From Segeticoccus rhizosphaerae (GTDB lineage: Bacteria > Actinomycetota > Actinomycetes > Actinomycetales > Dermatophilaceae), in NCBI RefSeq assembly GCF_009192725.1, contig NZ_VOHR01000005.1, positions 1-38,865 on the forward strand: a stretch of DNA of 38,865 nt, written 5' to 3'. A model generated the notes under the pieces. It was not told the origin of the DNA and searched no databases. It was given only the letters and a program-made list of their open reading frames with translations. A program made the position numbers and the translations under genes. Positions 15,431 through 24,402 of the stretch are shown here, piece by piece (position 1 is the stretch's first letter; every line of letters begins with the position of its first letter).

Positions 15431-17885
15431 GTTTGCGCGCCTCGGTGACGCCGCAGATGACCGTGCGGAAGCGGTCGAGGGCGTCGCTGTTGTGCTGGTC
15501 CGCGTCGAAGGATGGGTGAGGGACCGTGCCCTCGAGAGCACGTCGCATCCCTTCGGCCACTCCGTCGGCGCTGGGCGGAACGACCACCCCCACGCCTTCG
15601 GGGAGGACCCCGCGGACGGAGGGGTAATCGGTGCTCACCACCGGGAGGTCCAGGACCCTGGCTTCGAGAGTGACCACGGAGTGGCCCTCGTAGTCGCTGG
15701 AGACGATGAGAGCGCACGCGGTGTGCATCATGGCGTAGGGATTGTCGACCCTGCCGGTGAAGGCGACGCTGGAGCTCAGCCCGAGCTCGTCGACCAGAGC
15801 GGCCAGCTGAGCACGAAGCGGCCCGTCGCCGACGATGAGGAGACGTGCCTCCGGGTGATCCTTGTGGACCTGCTGGAACGCCCGGATGAGCCTCACGTGG
15901 TTCTTCTCCGGCGACAGCCTCCCGACGCTCACGAAGGTCCGGTCCTGCGCGCCGGCAAGGCCTGGGCGGTCCTCCACGGCCTCCGACGCAAGGCGCCTGA
16001 TCCGGTCGGCATCGATGACGTTGGGCACCCAGGTGAACTTCTCGGGTGCGGCCATGCCACTCAGGTTGCGTCGGTTGACCTCGTTCAGCAGCTCCGAGAC
16101 CGACACCAGGTGGTCGAACGAGCCGTAGAGGGAGGTCACCGCGCCAAGGTTCTCGGCGTGTGGCCTCGCGCCCTCCACCTCCCGTGCCTGGTCAGACCTC
16201 ATGTCACTGTGCAGCCAGATCGAGTGGCTCCTGGCGGGCCCCTGCAGGGACAGGTAGGCCCAGACCGGTGCGTAGCCGCTGAAGTCGATGATGTGGTCGA
16301 AGCGGATCTCGCCGAAACACCGCCGCCACTCCTCCTGGAACATTCGTTGCGCCACGGACAGGTCCAGGCCCGGCGCCTGGATGCCGCGCCGCAGCAGGCT
16401 CACCCGGTGGCGGCGGTCGCGTTTGCTGCTCGTCATGGACCCGACACTCGGGAAGAGGCGGACGGACATCGGCAGAAGCTCTGCGGTCTGCCTCTGCTCG
16501 GCCGTCGGTTGGTGGCTGTAGAAGACGGAGACGTCCACCTGCTCAGGGTCGAGCAGCCGCAGGAGGTTCACCGCGGAGGCGGTGATGCCGTTGGGACGCA
16601 GGCCGCCGAGGTACATCAAGATCTTCGGGCGGCTGTCGTGCCGGATCCGCGTGACGTGGTGCCTTGCTGCTCCACCACCGAAGACGACGTCGACCACGCG
16701 CTCGCTCACCCGCCCGTCGTCGCGTGGCGCGAATCGTTCCGCCGCCTTGTGGTAGGCCGAGGCGTGCGTCACCTGCGGGTCGTTGCCTTCTCCGCTGCCC
16801 AGGAGGCGGATCGCCTCGGTGAGCTCGCGCGTGGATCGGGTCACCGGGCCGGGCCACTCCTCGAGCGGCAGATAGAGGCCGCGGCCTTCGGTGTAGTCGT
16901 CCAGGTCGGGCGTGTGGAAGACGATGGGTCGGCCGGTGGAAAGGAAGTCGAAGAAGATGCTCGAGTAGTCCGTGACCAGCACGTCGGTGCAGGCCAGCAC
17001 GCGGTTGGTCGGGATGTCGTTCGGCACGAGGACGTCGCGGAAGCCGGCCAGGCCGGCAGCGTGCCGGTGGACCTGCTGGTGCACCTTGAGCAGGACCCGG
17101 TGACCGGGCGGCAGGCCGGCCTGGATCTCCTGGACGCGCCGCCGCAGGCCGGCCACGTCGTCCTCGGGCCGCAGGAAGGACTCGCCGTGCCAGGTCGGGG
17201 CGTAGAGGACCACTTGCTCGCCCTCGGCCAGATCCAACCCCGCATCCCTCAGCTCGCGGCGCACGCTCGGAGCAACCACGTCGGCCGGCTCCTGCAGGTC
17301 GGTCCTGGGCGTCCCCTCCTCAATCACCTGTCCCTCGAACACGTTGTGCAGCCGAAACGCCGACTCGTAGAGCTGCTCGGTCATGAAGCGACTGCCGGAG
17401 AGCACGAAGTCGGCGCTGGCCAGGTTGCGGATGATGTTGCGCGTGCCCACCCGGTCGAGCGCGTCATACCCCATCCGCTTGAGCGGCGTGCCGTGCCACG
17501 TGTTGACGTAGACCTGACCGGGTCGCTTCGCGAACTCTGCCGGAAAGGTGGCGTTGTTGATCAGGTAGCCGGCCGTGGCGAGCACACGGTGGTAGGCCAG
17601 GGAGCCGTGCCGGACGAAACGCACGCGCGGGTGGGCAGCAAGCTCGCGCAACGCTTCGCGGTGTGCCCGCGGATGTGACACCGCCCACACATGATTCAGG
17701 TGCTGCTTCTCCGGGTCGGCGAGCAGCGCCCGGAAGATGGCCTCGGGATTGCACAGGACGCCACTGCCCGAGTAGGCCTCGTAGAGGACGGTGTCAGGCT
17801 GGACCGGACGGGTGCGCCAGTAGGCGCGCCACTCGATGGGCCAGGCCTTGGCCACTCTGCGGAGAGCGAGCGTGACTGGGGACAC
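15423..17885 (-). CDS. CDP-glycerol glycerophosphotransferase / GT4 fusion (third copy)
   Basis: 820 residues, the shortest of the three TagF/GT4 fusions. TagF part: NNATFPAEF (110-118), TWHGTPLK (129-136), YAPTWHG (228-234), H269 in LLKVHQQ and TDYSS (305-309). GT4 part: from about residue 410, with GGLRPNG, GRLSPEKN, and YEGHSVVTLE as E-x7-E. It has diverged from the two mirror-image copies but keeps both catalytic-type histidines. GTG 17885 has no clear ribosome site, but a TAATCT box lies six bases before it, which fits a leaderless start. First gene of a minus operon with a sulfotransferase, a methyltransferase and a LicD protein, divergent from the GT2/TagF gene. Confidence 0.86.
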   Translation of the reverse strand: MSPVTLALRRVAKAWPIEWRAYWRTRPVQPDTVLYEAYSGSGVLCNPEAIFRALLADPEKQHLNHVWAVSHPRAHREALRELAAHPRVRFVRHGSLAYHRVLATAGYLINNATFPAEFAKRPGQVYVNTWHGTPLKRMGYDALDRVGTRNIIRNLASADFVLSGSRFMTEQLYESAFRLHNVFEGQVIEEGTPRTDLQEPADVVAPSVRRELRDAGLDLAEGEQVVLYAPTWHGESFLRPEDDVAGLRRRVQEIQAGLPPGHRVLLKVHQQVHRHAAGLAGFRDVLVPNDIPTNRVLACTDVLVTDYSSIFFDFLSTGRPIVFHTPDLDDYTEGRGLYLPLEEWPGPVTRSTRELTEAIRLLGSGEGNDPQVTHASAYHKAAERFAPRDDGRVSERVVDVVFGGGAARHHVTRIRHDSRPKILMYLGGLRPNGITASAVNLLRLLDPEQVDVSVFYSHQPTAEQRQTAELLPMSVRLFPSVGSMTSSKRDRRHRVSLLRRGIQAPGLDLSVAQRMFQEEWRRCFGEIRFDHIIDFSGYAPVWAYLSLQGPARSHSIWLHSDMRSDQAREVEGARPHAENLGAVTSLYGSFDHLVSVSELLNEVNRRNLSGMAAPEKFTWVPNVIDADRIRRLASEAVEDRPGLAGAQDRTFVSVGRLSPEKNHVRLIRAFQQVHKDHPEARLLIVGDGPLRAQLAALVDELGLSSSVAFTGRVDNPYAMMHTACALIVSSDYEGHSVVTLEARVLDLPVVSTDYPSVRGVLPEGVGVVVPPSADGVAEGMRRALEGTVPHPSFDADQHNSDALDRFRTVICGVTEARKHD

Positions 17886-17891
17886 GCCCGC

Positions 17892-17897
17892 AGATTA
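17892..17897 (-). promoter_or_regulatory. Leaderless -10 box (TAATCT) for the third TagF/GT4 operon
   Basis: TAATCT on the minus strand ends six bases before GTG 17885. This spacing places transcription start at or next to the start codon, which matches the lack of a Shine-Dalgarno site. No obvious -35 is present. Confidence 0.5.
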
Positions 17898-17960
17898 ACT
17901 CACCGGGAGCGCGTTCCCGGCGGGCCTTCTTGCCTCCGTCGGATGACGGGACCGAGCAAG

Positions 17961-17966
17961 TACAGT
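17961..17966 (+). promoter_or_regulatory. Possible -10 box (TACAGT) for the GT2/TagF operon
   Basis: TACAGT fits TANNNT and lies 31 bases before ATG 17998, leaving a leader of roughly 25 bases with the GGAGG ribosome site. No TTGAC-like -35 is seen at standard spacing. Together with the TAATCT box it makes a compact 112-base divergent control region. Confidence 0.35.
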
Positions 17967-17997
17967 GTCGTGCTGGCAGACAACCAGCGGAGGTCGG

Positions 17998-20820
17998 ATG
18001 AGTGAGTCGGGGGAAGCCAGCCCCGCAGTCAGTGTCGTGGTGATCGTCTACAACGATGCCGAGCGGCTCCCGGTTGCGGTGGACTCCGTGCTTCGTCAGA
18101 CCCTGCGCAGCCTCGAGGTGATCATCGCCGACGACTGCTCGACCGACGGCACGCCGGAGGTTGCCCGCCAGTTGATGAGCCGGGACCCTCGGGTGCGCTA
18201 CACGCGACTCCCGGAGAACAGCGGTGGTTGCGGCGCACCGCGCAACGCCGGCATCCAGGTGGCGCGAGCCCCCTACGTCATGTTCCTCGACAGCGACGAC
18301 CGCTATGAGACGCATGCCTGCAAGAACCTCCTCGAGGCGATCGAGGACACCGGCGCGGACTTCGCCATGGGCCTGGCGCGTCGACAGAACATGGACACCA
18401 AGAGCTCGACGCAGTGGTATCCCGAGCTCTTCCGGGAGCGACGGGTCGTCGGCGGCCTGCAGGAGTCCCCGCAGCTCATCTCCGACACGATCTCGGTGAA
18501 CAAGCTCTACCGCCGCAGCTTCCTCGATGAGCACGAGCTCCGGTTTCCGGTGGACATCCACTACGAGGACCAGTTGTTCACCTATCAGGCGTACAGCTGC
18601 GCGACCTCCATCGCGATCATCCCCGAGACGGTCTACATCTGGCGGATCTATCCGTCCCACGGCCAGCAGTCCATCACCCGCAACCGGCACCGGATCGACA
18701 ACTTCCGCCACCGCCTGGAGGCCAACCGGCGGATCGACGCGTTCGCCCGGGCCAACGTCAACGAGGACCTGCGCCGGGTCAAGGACCTGAAGTTCCTGAC
18801 CCACGACCTGCGGCTCTACCTCGAGGACTCCATCGGGGGCGACCCCGCCGTGACCCACGAGGTGCTGGACCTCGCCGACCCCTACCTGCGGTCGATCCCC
18901 CGGGACCGCTACGACGAGCTGCCCACCGGCCTGCGCGTGGCGTGCGCCATGGCGCTGCGCCACGATGCTGACGGCGTGCGGGGAGCCATGCTCTTCGACC
19001 GGCAGAACGTCCTCGGCGGTCGCATCTCCCGGCACGGTGACCGCTGGTTCTGGTCCAGCGCCCAGGGGCCCCCCGGCCCGGACCCACGTTTGGCTCCCGA
19101 CTCCTGGGAGAACGTCCTCGCGGACGTCACCGGTAGCACGCTCGTCCGGGCCCCGGCGGCGTCCTTCGACATGCTGCACGAGGTCCGGGAGGTGCGCCGG
19201 TCCAGCAGAGGGCTGCGCGTGCGCGGTATGACGTTCGACGGACTCGGGAAGCTGGCCGCCGGCGATGACTGGACGCTGTCGCTCTCGCTCGTGCGGCGGG
19301 ACGCGCCGTCCGAGGCCGTGCAGGTGGCCATGGCCACGTGTTCGGCGGAGGGGGAACGCGGCGAATGGGTCGAGTGGAGCGCGGAGCTGCCGCTGGACTC
19401 CCAGGTGTTCAGGATCGACCACCGGGTGCTGTGGGACCTCTGCGTCGAGGTCCGGATCGACGACGCGGCACCGCTGCGACAGGTCGTCCAGTGGCGCTGC
19501 GGCGACGCGGAGGTCTCGGCGCCGGTGCGTGGCCCGGGTGGTCGGGTCTTCTCCGACCGACTGCAGGCCTACCGCACCTGGAACGGCCGGTTCGCCCTGC
19601 GCACCGTGCTGCGCGGCTGGGTCCGGCTGCGCATCGGGCGCAGGCTGGAACGGCGGCTGAAGCCCTTCCTGCGCAAGAAGGTCGTCCAGCGTTGGAAGCG
19701 GGTCGACTCCGCGCGACTGCGCTCCCCGATCTACGACGCGATGCGGCGGCTGCCGCTGGACCCCCGCAGCGTGGTGCTGGAGGCGCACCTCGGCACCATT
19801 CACGGTGACAGCCCCAAGTACGTCGGCGAGGCGCTGCGCGAGATCCGCCCCGACCTGCAGCGCACCTGGGTCCTGCCGCGTGGCCACCGGGCGCCCTCTC
19901 CGGGGGACCGAGTGGTCCAGCGTGGGACCTACCACTACCTGTTGGCGTTGGCACGGGCGAGCTTCCTCGTGGACAACCAGACCTTCCCGGGCTACTTCCG
20001 CAAGCGAGCGGGCCAGCGCTATCTCCAGACCTGGCACGGCATACCCCTGAAGAAGATGGGGATCGACGTCGGTGACTCGGCTCAGCTGACCGCAGAGGCG
20101 GCCAGCGGCGACCGGGGAGTGGGCGCGTGGGACCAGCTCGTGGTGCCGTGCCCCTACTTCGAGGACGTCTTCGTCCCCGCGTTCCAGTTCCGCGGTGAGC
20201 TGGTGCGCTACGGCACCCCCCGGAATGATCCGCTGGTCACCGGGGCCATCGACCGCACCGACGTCCTGCGCCGGCTCGACATCCCGACAGACAAGAAGGT
20301 GGTGCTCTACGCGCCCACCTTCCGGACGGACCAGAACCGTCGGCCGATCAGCCTGCCCTTCAACATCCGACAGTTCGTCGAAGGCCTGGGCCCTGACTGG
20401 GTGCTGCTGCTGCGACCTCACTACCTCAACCGGATCCATGTGCCCGGCGGCGTGCGCACGAGCGTCCTCGACGTCTCCGGAGTCGAGGACGTCAACGATC
20501 TCTACGTCGCGGCCGACGTCCTGGTCACCGACTACTCGTCCGTGATGTTCGACTACGCCTTGCTGCGCAAACCGATCGTCTACTACACCTACGACTACGA
20601 GGAGTACCTCGGCAAGAGAGGGGTCTACTTCGACCTCAAGGACGTTGGCCCCGGTCCCTTCGTGCAGACGACGGACGAGCTGGTCCACGCAGTGCGTGAC
20701 GCCTTGGCCGACCAGCACCGATATGACCAGGACCTCGAGAAGTTCATCGACCGCTATTGCGGCCGCGAGGACGGGATGGCCTCGCGGCGCGCTGCGCTCG
20801 CCCTCCTGGGGAGGGACTGA
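17998..20820 (+). CDS. GT2 glycosyltransferase / CDP-glycerol glycerophosphotransferase fusion
   Basis: 940 residues with the domain order opposite to the other fusions. N-terminal GT-A domain: VSVVVIVYND (11-20), DDCSTD (45-50), GAPRNAG (79-85) and DSDD (98-101), to about residue 230. A linker and a beta-rich region follow (about 330-560). The C-terminal ~380 residues are a TagF-type domain with TWHGIPLKKMG (H680), YAPTFR, LLLRPHYLN (H808) and TDYSS (844-848). Known relatives are described as bifunctional GT2/CDP-glycerol:glycerophosphate transferases. Start ATG 17998 has GGAGG five bases upstream. Two bases separate it from the GT4 gene. It could lay down alternating glycosyl and polyol-phosphate units (inference). 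Confidence 0.87.
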   Translation: MSESGEASPAVSVVVIVYNDAERLPVAVDSVLRQTLRSLEVIIADDCSTDGTPEVARQLMSRDPRVRYTRLPENSGGCGAPRNAGIQVARAPYVMFLDSDDRYETHACKNLLEAIEDTGADFAMGLARRQNMDTKSSTQWYPELFRERRVVGGLQESPQLISDTISVNKLYRRSFLDEHELRFPVDIHYEDQLFTYQAYSCATSIAIIPETVYIWRIYPSHGQQSITRNRHRIDNFRHRLEANRRIDAFARANVNEDLRRVKDLKFLTHDLRLYLEDSIGGDPAVTHEVLDLADPYLRSIPRDRYDELPTGLRVACAMALRHDADGVRGAMLFDRQNVLGGRISRHGDRWFWSSAQGPPGPDPRLAPDSWENVLADVTGSTLVRAPAASFDMLHEVREVRRSSRGLRVRGMTFDGLGKLAAGDDWTLSLSLVRRDAPSEAVQVAMATCSAEGERGEWVEWSAELPLDSQVFRIDHRVLWDLCVEVRIDDAAPLRQVVQWRCGDAEVSAPVRGPGGRVFSDRLQAYRTWNGRFALRTVLRGWVRLRIGRRLERRLKPFLRKKVVQRWKRVDSARLRSPIYDAMRRLPLDPRSVVLEAHLGTIHGDSPKYVGEALREIRPDLQRTWVLPRGHRAPSPGDRVVQRGTYHYLLALARASFLVDNQTFPGYFRKRAGQRYLQTWHGIPLKKMGIDVGDSAQLTAEAASGDRGVGAWDQLVVPCPYFEDVFVPAFQFRGELVRYGTPRNDPLVTGAIDRTDVLRRLDIPTDKKVVLYAPTFRTDQNRRPISLPFNIRQFVEGLGPDWVLLLRPHYLNRIHVPGGVRTSVLDVSGVEDVNDLYVAADVLVTDYSSVMFDYALLRKPIVYYTYDYEEYLGKRGVYFDLKDVGPGPFVQTTDELVHAVRDALADQHRYDQDLEKFIDRYCGREDGMASRRAALALLGRD

Positions 20821-20822
20821 TC

Positions 20823-21971
20823 GTGCCGAGCAAGCCACCACTGCTCCTGATGTCCAACCACATCGACGGGGTCGGCGGAGTGGAGCGCGTGGCGGACGAA
20901 CTCGCCAGGGGATTCAGCCGTCGAGGTTACGACGTCTCGCTCATGGGGATCAGGCCGACCGCCGGCGAGCGTGTCTCGTTGGCCGGGCGGCCCTACCACA
21001 CCGGGTTCCTGTCCGACGAGATGGACGATCCCGCCCCCGGGGGAGCGAAGAGGGGCCCGGCCATGATCGCCTGGCGGCAGAAGCGGGAGCAGCGCCGCCA
21101 GGAGGCGGTCGAGAGCCTCCGGAAGACGCTGGGGCACTACACCGAGGGCATCGTGATCTGCATGCAGGTGTGGGTCATGGAACACCTTGCCGACCTGGGC
21201 CTCGCAGACGTCATGGCGGCCGGTACTCGGCTCATCGGGCAGTACCACAGCTCGTATGCCGCAGCTCACACGACGGGCGACTACCGCAGGCTGTTTCGTC
21301 GTTACCGTGACATCGACAAGTTCGTCCTCCTCACGGACACGGACGCCCGCTTGTTCCAGCAGCAGGACTTCAACAACACGACGGCGATTCCGAACCCGTT
21401 GCCTCGTTTCGACGAGCACCCGGGAGGGCCGCGCGAGAACCTGCTGGTCTCGCTGGCCCGCTACCACAAGCCCAAGACCATCGACCACGCGCTGCGCGCG
21501 TGGGCCACCATCGCCCCGGAGTTCCCTGAGTGGCGCTTCGAGCTCTACGGCGGCGGTCCGGACCGCGCTGACCTCCAGGACCTCATCGACGACCTCCGGA
21601 TCGGCGCCTCCGCGCGCTTGATGGGCCCCACCGCTGACGTCGGCCGTGTCCTCTCCCGAGCGAAGCTGCACGTGCTCAGCTCGCAGTACGAGGGGTTGCC
21701 CATGGTGCTGGCGGAGGCGATGTCGATGCGAGTTCCGAGCGTGACCTATGACTCCTCACCCGGGGTCCGGGAGATCGTCTCCGACAACATCGACGGGTTC
21801 GTCGTCCCGAAGAACTCGGTGGACGAGCTCGCAGAGCGTCTCCGTGAGTTGATGACTCACGAGGGGCTCCGGTCCACGATGGCGACGTCCGGCGTGCGTT
21901 CCGCCAGGAGGTACCATCCGGACACCGTCCTGGACTCGTGGGAGCAACTGTTCACCAGGACCCTGCGATGA
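20823..21971 (+). CDS. Family 4 glycosyltransferase
   Basis: 382 residues. The N-terminal Rossmann half begins MSNHIDGVGGVERVADELA-like, the usual GT4 glycine-rich acceptor loop. The C-terminal donor half shows LVSLARYHKPK, LYGGGPDR and YEGLPMVLAE, where E290/E298 form the E-x7-E retaining GT4 motif. No membrane segments. Start GTG 20823 follows the previous stop by two bases and has GGGGAGGG seven bases upstream, so it is the second gene of the plus operon. It would add a sugar from a nucleotide donor to the polymer backbone or linkage unit. Donor unknown. Confidence 0.86.
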   Translation: MPSKPPLLLMSNHIDGVGGVERVADELARGFSRRGYDVSLMGIRPTAGERVSLAGRPYHTGFLSDEMDDPAPGGAKRGPAMIAWRQKREQRRQEAVESLRKTLGHYTEGIVICMQVWVMEHLADLGLADVMAAGTRLIGQYHSSYAAAHTTGDYRRLFRRYRDIDKFVLLTDTDARLFQQQDFNNTTAIPNPLPRFDEHPGGPRENLLVSLARYHKPKTIDHALRAWATIAPEFPEWRFELYGGGPDRADLQDLIDDLRIGASARLMGPTADVGRVLSRAKLHVLSSQYEGLPMVLAEAMSMRVPSVTYDSSPGVREIVSDNIDGFVVPKNSVDELAERLRELMTHEGLRSTMATSGVRSARRYHPDTVLDSWEQLFTRTLR

Positions 21972-22017
21972 CGGCCGGTTCAACGGCAAGGCAAGCATGC
22001 TCACCAGTTCTGTCCGG

Positions 22018-22033
22018 CCGCGCCTCCGCGCGG
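22018..22033. other. GC hairpin in the 87-base gap before the sulfotransferase
   Basis: CCGCGC and GCGCGG flank a CTCC loop, giving a perfect six-base-pair stem, with further possible pairing of outer CCGG copies. There is no T run, so it may weaken read-through or stabilise an mRNA end inside the operon rather than stop transcription. Function unproven. Confidence 0.3.
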
Positions 22034-22058
22034 GCCCGGCCCAGGGACGGAGGAATTG

Positions 22059-23288
22059 ATGTCCAATGACACGCCCGGTGGTGGCGACCGCCGCACCATG
22101 GTCATCGTCACGGGAGCTGGGCGCAGCGGCACCAGTTCGGTTGCGGGCGCGCTCAAGCAGCTCGGCTTCCACGTGCCCCTGCCTGAGGTCCAGGGCAACC
22201 AGGCAAATCCCCGTGGGCACTTCGAACCCCGGTGGGTGGTCAACTTCCACGCCAGGTTGTTGGCTGCCGCCGACGTCTTCCTGATGGATGCGCGACCGGA
22301 GGCGCTGGACAAGGCGACCGAGGTCGGCGCCCGCCCCAGGATCCGCGCGGAGCTCAAGGCCTGGGTCGATGAGGCCTTCGTGCACCCACGACTGGTGATC
22401 AAAGACCCTCGAGCCTTCTGGTTTCGTGACTTGTGGGTGGATGCCGCGCAGTCCGCCGGCGCGGACCTGCGATTCATCACCATGCTGCGGCATCCCGCCG
22501 AGTCGGTGGACAGCCGGCTGACCCATTACATGAAGGACCAGGATCCGGCGCGGAGGGCGGCACAGGGCACGACGCACCTGGCCGGTTGGATCAACGCGAC
22601 GTTGGCAAACGAGCGCACCTCCCGCCCCTATCGTCGTGCCTTCGTGCAGTACCCCGAGCTGATCCAGGACTGGCGCACCACGATGCGTATGGTCCAGGAC
22701 ACGTTGGACCTGCGTTATGACGGACCGATCACCGACGGAGAGCACCACCCGATCGATGACTTCATCGATCCCGCGTTGTACCGGGTCAAGGCGACCTGGG
22801 AGGACCTCGCCCTACCGGTGTGGCTTCGGGACCAGGGCGAGGACGTCTGGCAGGCGCTTGCCGAAGGGTCCGATCCCACCCGGCAGAGCCCGACGGCGAC
22901 CGCACGACTTGATGAGCTGGCGGGGCGCTACGACGCGTCGCACGCCGAGTGCGCCGCCGTGGCTGCCGACGACATCAACGCGGCCGTCCGGAGAGCGCGG
23001 CGCGAGACACGTAAGCAGGTTGCCGCCGAGCACAAGAAGGCGCAGGCGGAGGAGGCCGAACGGAAGGCCGCCGAGCAGAAGCGGGTCGCCGCGGAAGAGA
23101 TCGCTCGGCGTGAGGCTCAGGAACCGTCGCGTCAACGCCGACGAGCCACGACCACTTCGGCATCCGCTGGTGGGCGAGGTGATGTCCCGAAGGCTCTGGT
23201 GACCGCTGGCCTGCGATCCGCCCGACGGGTGGTGCGCCGCAGCCGGAAGGTCGCCCACCTCGCTCGTGAGCGGTGGCGAGCCGAGTGA
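22059..23288 (+). CDS. Sulfotransferase family protein with charged helical tail
   Basis: 409 residues, paralogue of the protein at 14336-15430. PAPS site VTGAGRSGTSSVAG (17-30); conserved IKDPRAFWFRDLW block; RHPAESVDSR as the 3'-phosphate motif. After about residue 290 comes a long charged segment: an Ala/Glu/Lys/Arg-rich run (about 305-360) likely to be a continuous helix or coiled coil, then a basic tail. Start ATG 22059 has GGAGG seven bases upstream; an in-frame TTG one codon earlier is less likely. It sits between the GT4 gene and the GtrB-like gene. Expected to sulfate a polymer sugar in the cytosol. The tail may bind a partner or the membrane (inference). Confidence 0.82.
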   Translation: MSNDTPGGGDRRTMVIVTGAGRSGTSSVAGALKQLGFHVPLPEVQGNQANPRGHFEPRWVVNFHARLLAAADVFLMDARPEALDKATEVGARPRIRAELKAWVDEAFVHPRLVIKDPRAFWFRDLWVDAAQSAGADLRFITMLRHPAESVDSRLTHYMKDQDPARRAAQGTTHLAGWINATLANERTSRPYRRAFVQYPELIQDWRTTMRMVQDTLDLRYDGPITDGEHHPIDDFIDPALYRVKATWEDLALPVWLRDQGEDVWQALAEGSDPTRQSPTATARLDELAGRYDASHAECAAVAADDINAAVRRARRETRKQVAAEHKKAQAEEAERKAAEQKRVAAEEIARREAQEPSRQRRRATTTSASAGGRGDVPKALVTAGLRSARRVVRRSRKVAHLARERWRAE

Positions 23289-23391
23289 TGGGCGGAACAC
23301 GGATCGGTCGGTCGGCTCGTGCCCGGCGGGACGACGCCAGCTCGCTGCGCTCGGCCGAACGGCACGGTCGTTGCTGTGAGCGTCGGTCACC

Positions 23392-24402
23392 ATGACGAGG
23401 CAGGAAGATCCCGCGCTGGAAGACGTGGAGCGCCTGGAGAGGTCGGAGCCGCCATCCGCGAGCAAGCTCGACCGTCGGGAGTTCATGTATTCGATCGTCG
23501 TGCCTGTCTTCAACAGCGCCGACGTGGTGGGCCAGACGGTGGACCGGATCCAGGAAGTGTTCGAGGAGTCCGAGCTGTCGTATCAGATCGTCCTGGTGAA
23601 CGATGGCAGCCGCGACGGAAGCTGGGACGTCATCTCGCGGAAGGCTCGAGCGAGCTCCCGTGTCGTGGCGCTGAACCTCCTGCGGAACTATGGGCAGCAC
23701 TACGCCAACCTGGCCGGAATGCGTGAAGCGGAGGGAGACTACGTCATCACGATGGATGACGACCTCCAAAATCCGCCTGACCAGGCGTTGTTGCTGATCG
23801 ACGAGGCGATGAGGGGGCGCGACGTCGTCTTCGGCAGGTTCGAAACCAAGCAGGCGGCCGGCTACCGTCGCATCGGTAGCAGCCTGATCACCTTGATCAA
23901 TCGCCGGATCTTCGCGCAGCCGGCTGACCTCGCAGTCTCCAATTTCCGGATCATCCGGCGCGACGTGGTCGACCGGATCTGTTCGTCCCACACGGCCTAT
24001 CCCTACATCACCGGGCAGGCGCTGATGTACTCGTCCAACCGAGCGAATGCCGGAGTCCGGCACGAGCCGCGACGGGTTGGCAAGAGCACCTATGGGCTGC
24101 CCAAGATCCTGCGCCTGGTGCTCACGATCCTGTTCAGCTATTCGTCGTTCCCGCTACGAGCGGCGGCGGCGTTCGGCTTCGGGGTGGCGATCCTGAGCTT
24201 CGTGCTCGGACTGGTCTACCTGATTCGAGCGCTCTTCGTGGCCAGCCCTGTGCAGGGGTGGACGACACTCGTGGTCCTGCTGTCCATCTTCAACGGTGTG
24301 ACGATCGCGTTGCTGTCGATGCTGGGCGAGTATGTCGTGCGCACGTTGAACACGGTGAGCACACAGGACCGCTATCACGTCGTGGATCGGGTCTCTTCGT
24401 GA
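23392..24402 (+). CDS. GtrB/DPM1-like membrane-anchored GT2 (polyprenyl-phosphate glycosyltransferase)
   Basis: 336 residues. The GT-A domain has YSIVVPVFN (33-41), NDGS (70-73) and MDDDLQNPP (121-129); the DDDLQNPP form is typical of enzymes that charge polyprenyl phosphate with a sugar. Two hydrophobic helices near the C-terminus (about 245-270 and 280-305) anchor it, as in GtrB. ATG 23392 has no ribosome site, but codons from there have strong third-position GC. ATG 23485, just before YSIVVPVFN and preceded by GGGAG, is a real alternative start (305 residues). Its stop overlaps the next start as GTGA. It may supply lipid-linked sugar to the GT-C enzyme at 27668-29194 (inference). Confidence 0.84.
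   Translation: MTRQEDPALEDVERLERSEPPSASKLDRREFMYSIVVPVFNSADVVGQTVDRIQEVFEESELSYQIVLVNDGSRDGSWDVISRKARASSRVVALNLLRNYGQHYANLAGMREAEGDYVITMDDDLQNPPDQALLLIDEAMRGRDVVFGRFETKQAAGYRRIGSSLITLINRRIFAQPADLAVSNFRIIRRDVVDRICSSHTAYPYITGQALMYSSNRANAGVRHEPRRVGKSTYGLPKILRLVLTILFSYSSFPLRAAAAFGFGVAILSFVLGLVYLIRALFVASPVQGWTTLVVLLSIFNGVTIALLSMLGEYVVRTLNTVSTQDRYHVVDRVSS

Noticed and set aside
15345-17678. Very long plus-strand open frame of 777 codons
   Set aside because: It is the antisense shadow of the third TagF/GT4 fusion and the sulfotransferase; composition is typical of a high-GC shadow frame and no family motif is seen.
17794-20841. Long minus-strand open frame of 1015 codons
   Set aside because: Shadow of the GT2/TagF fusion gene on the plus strand, which carries all the motifs.
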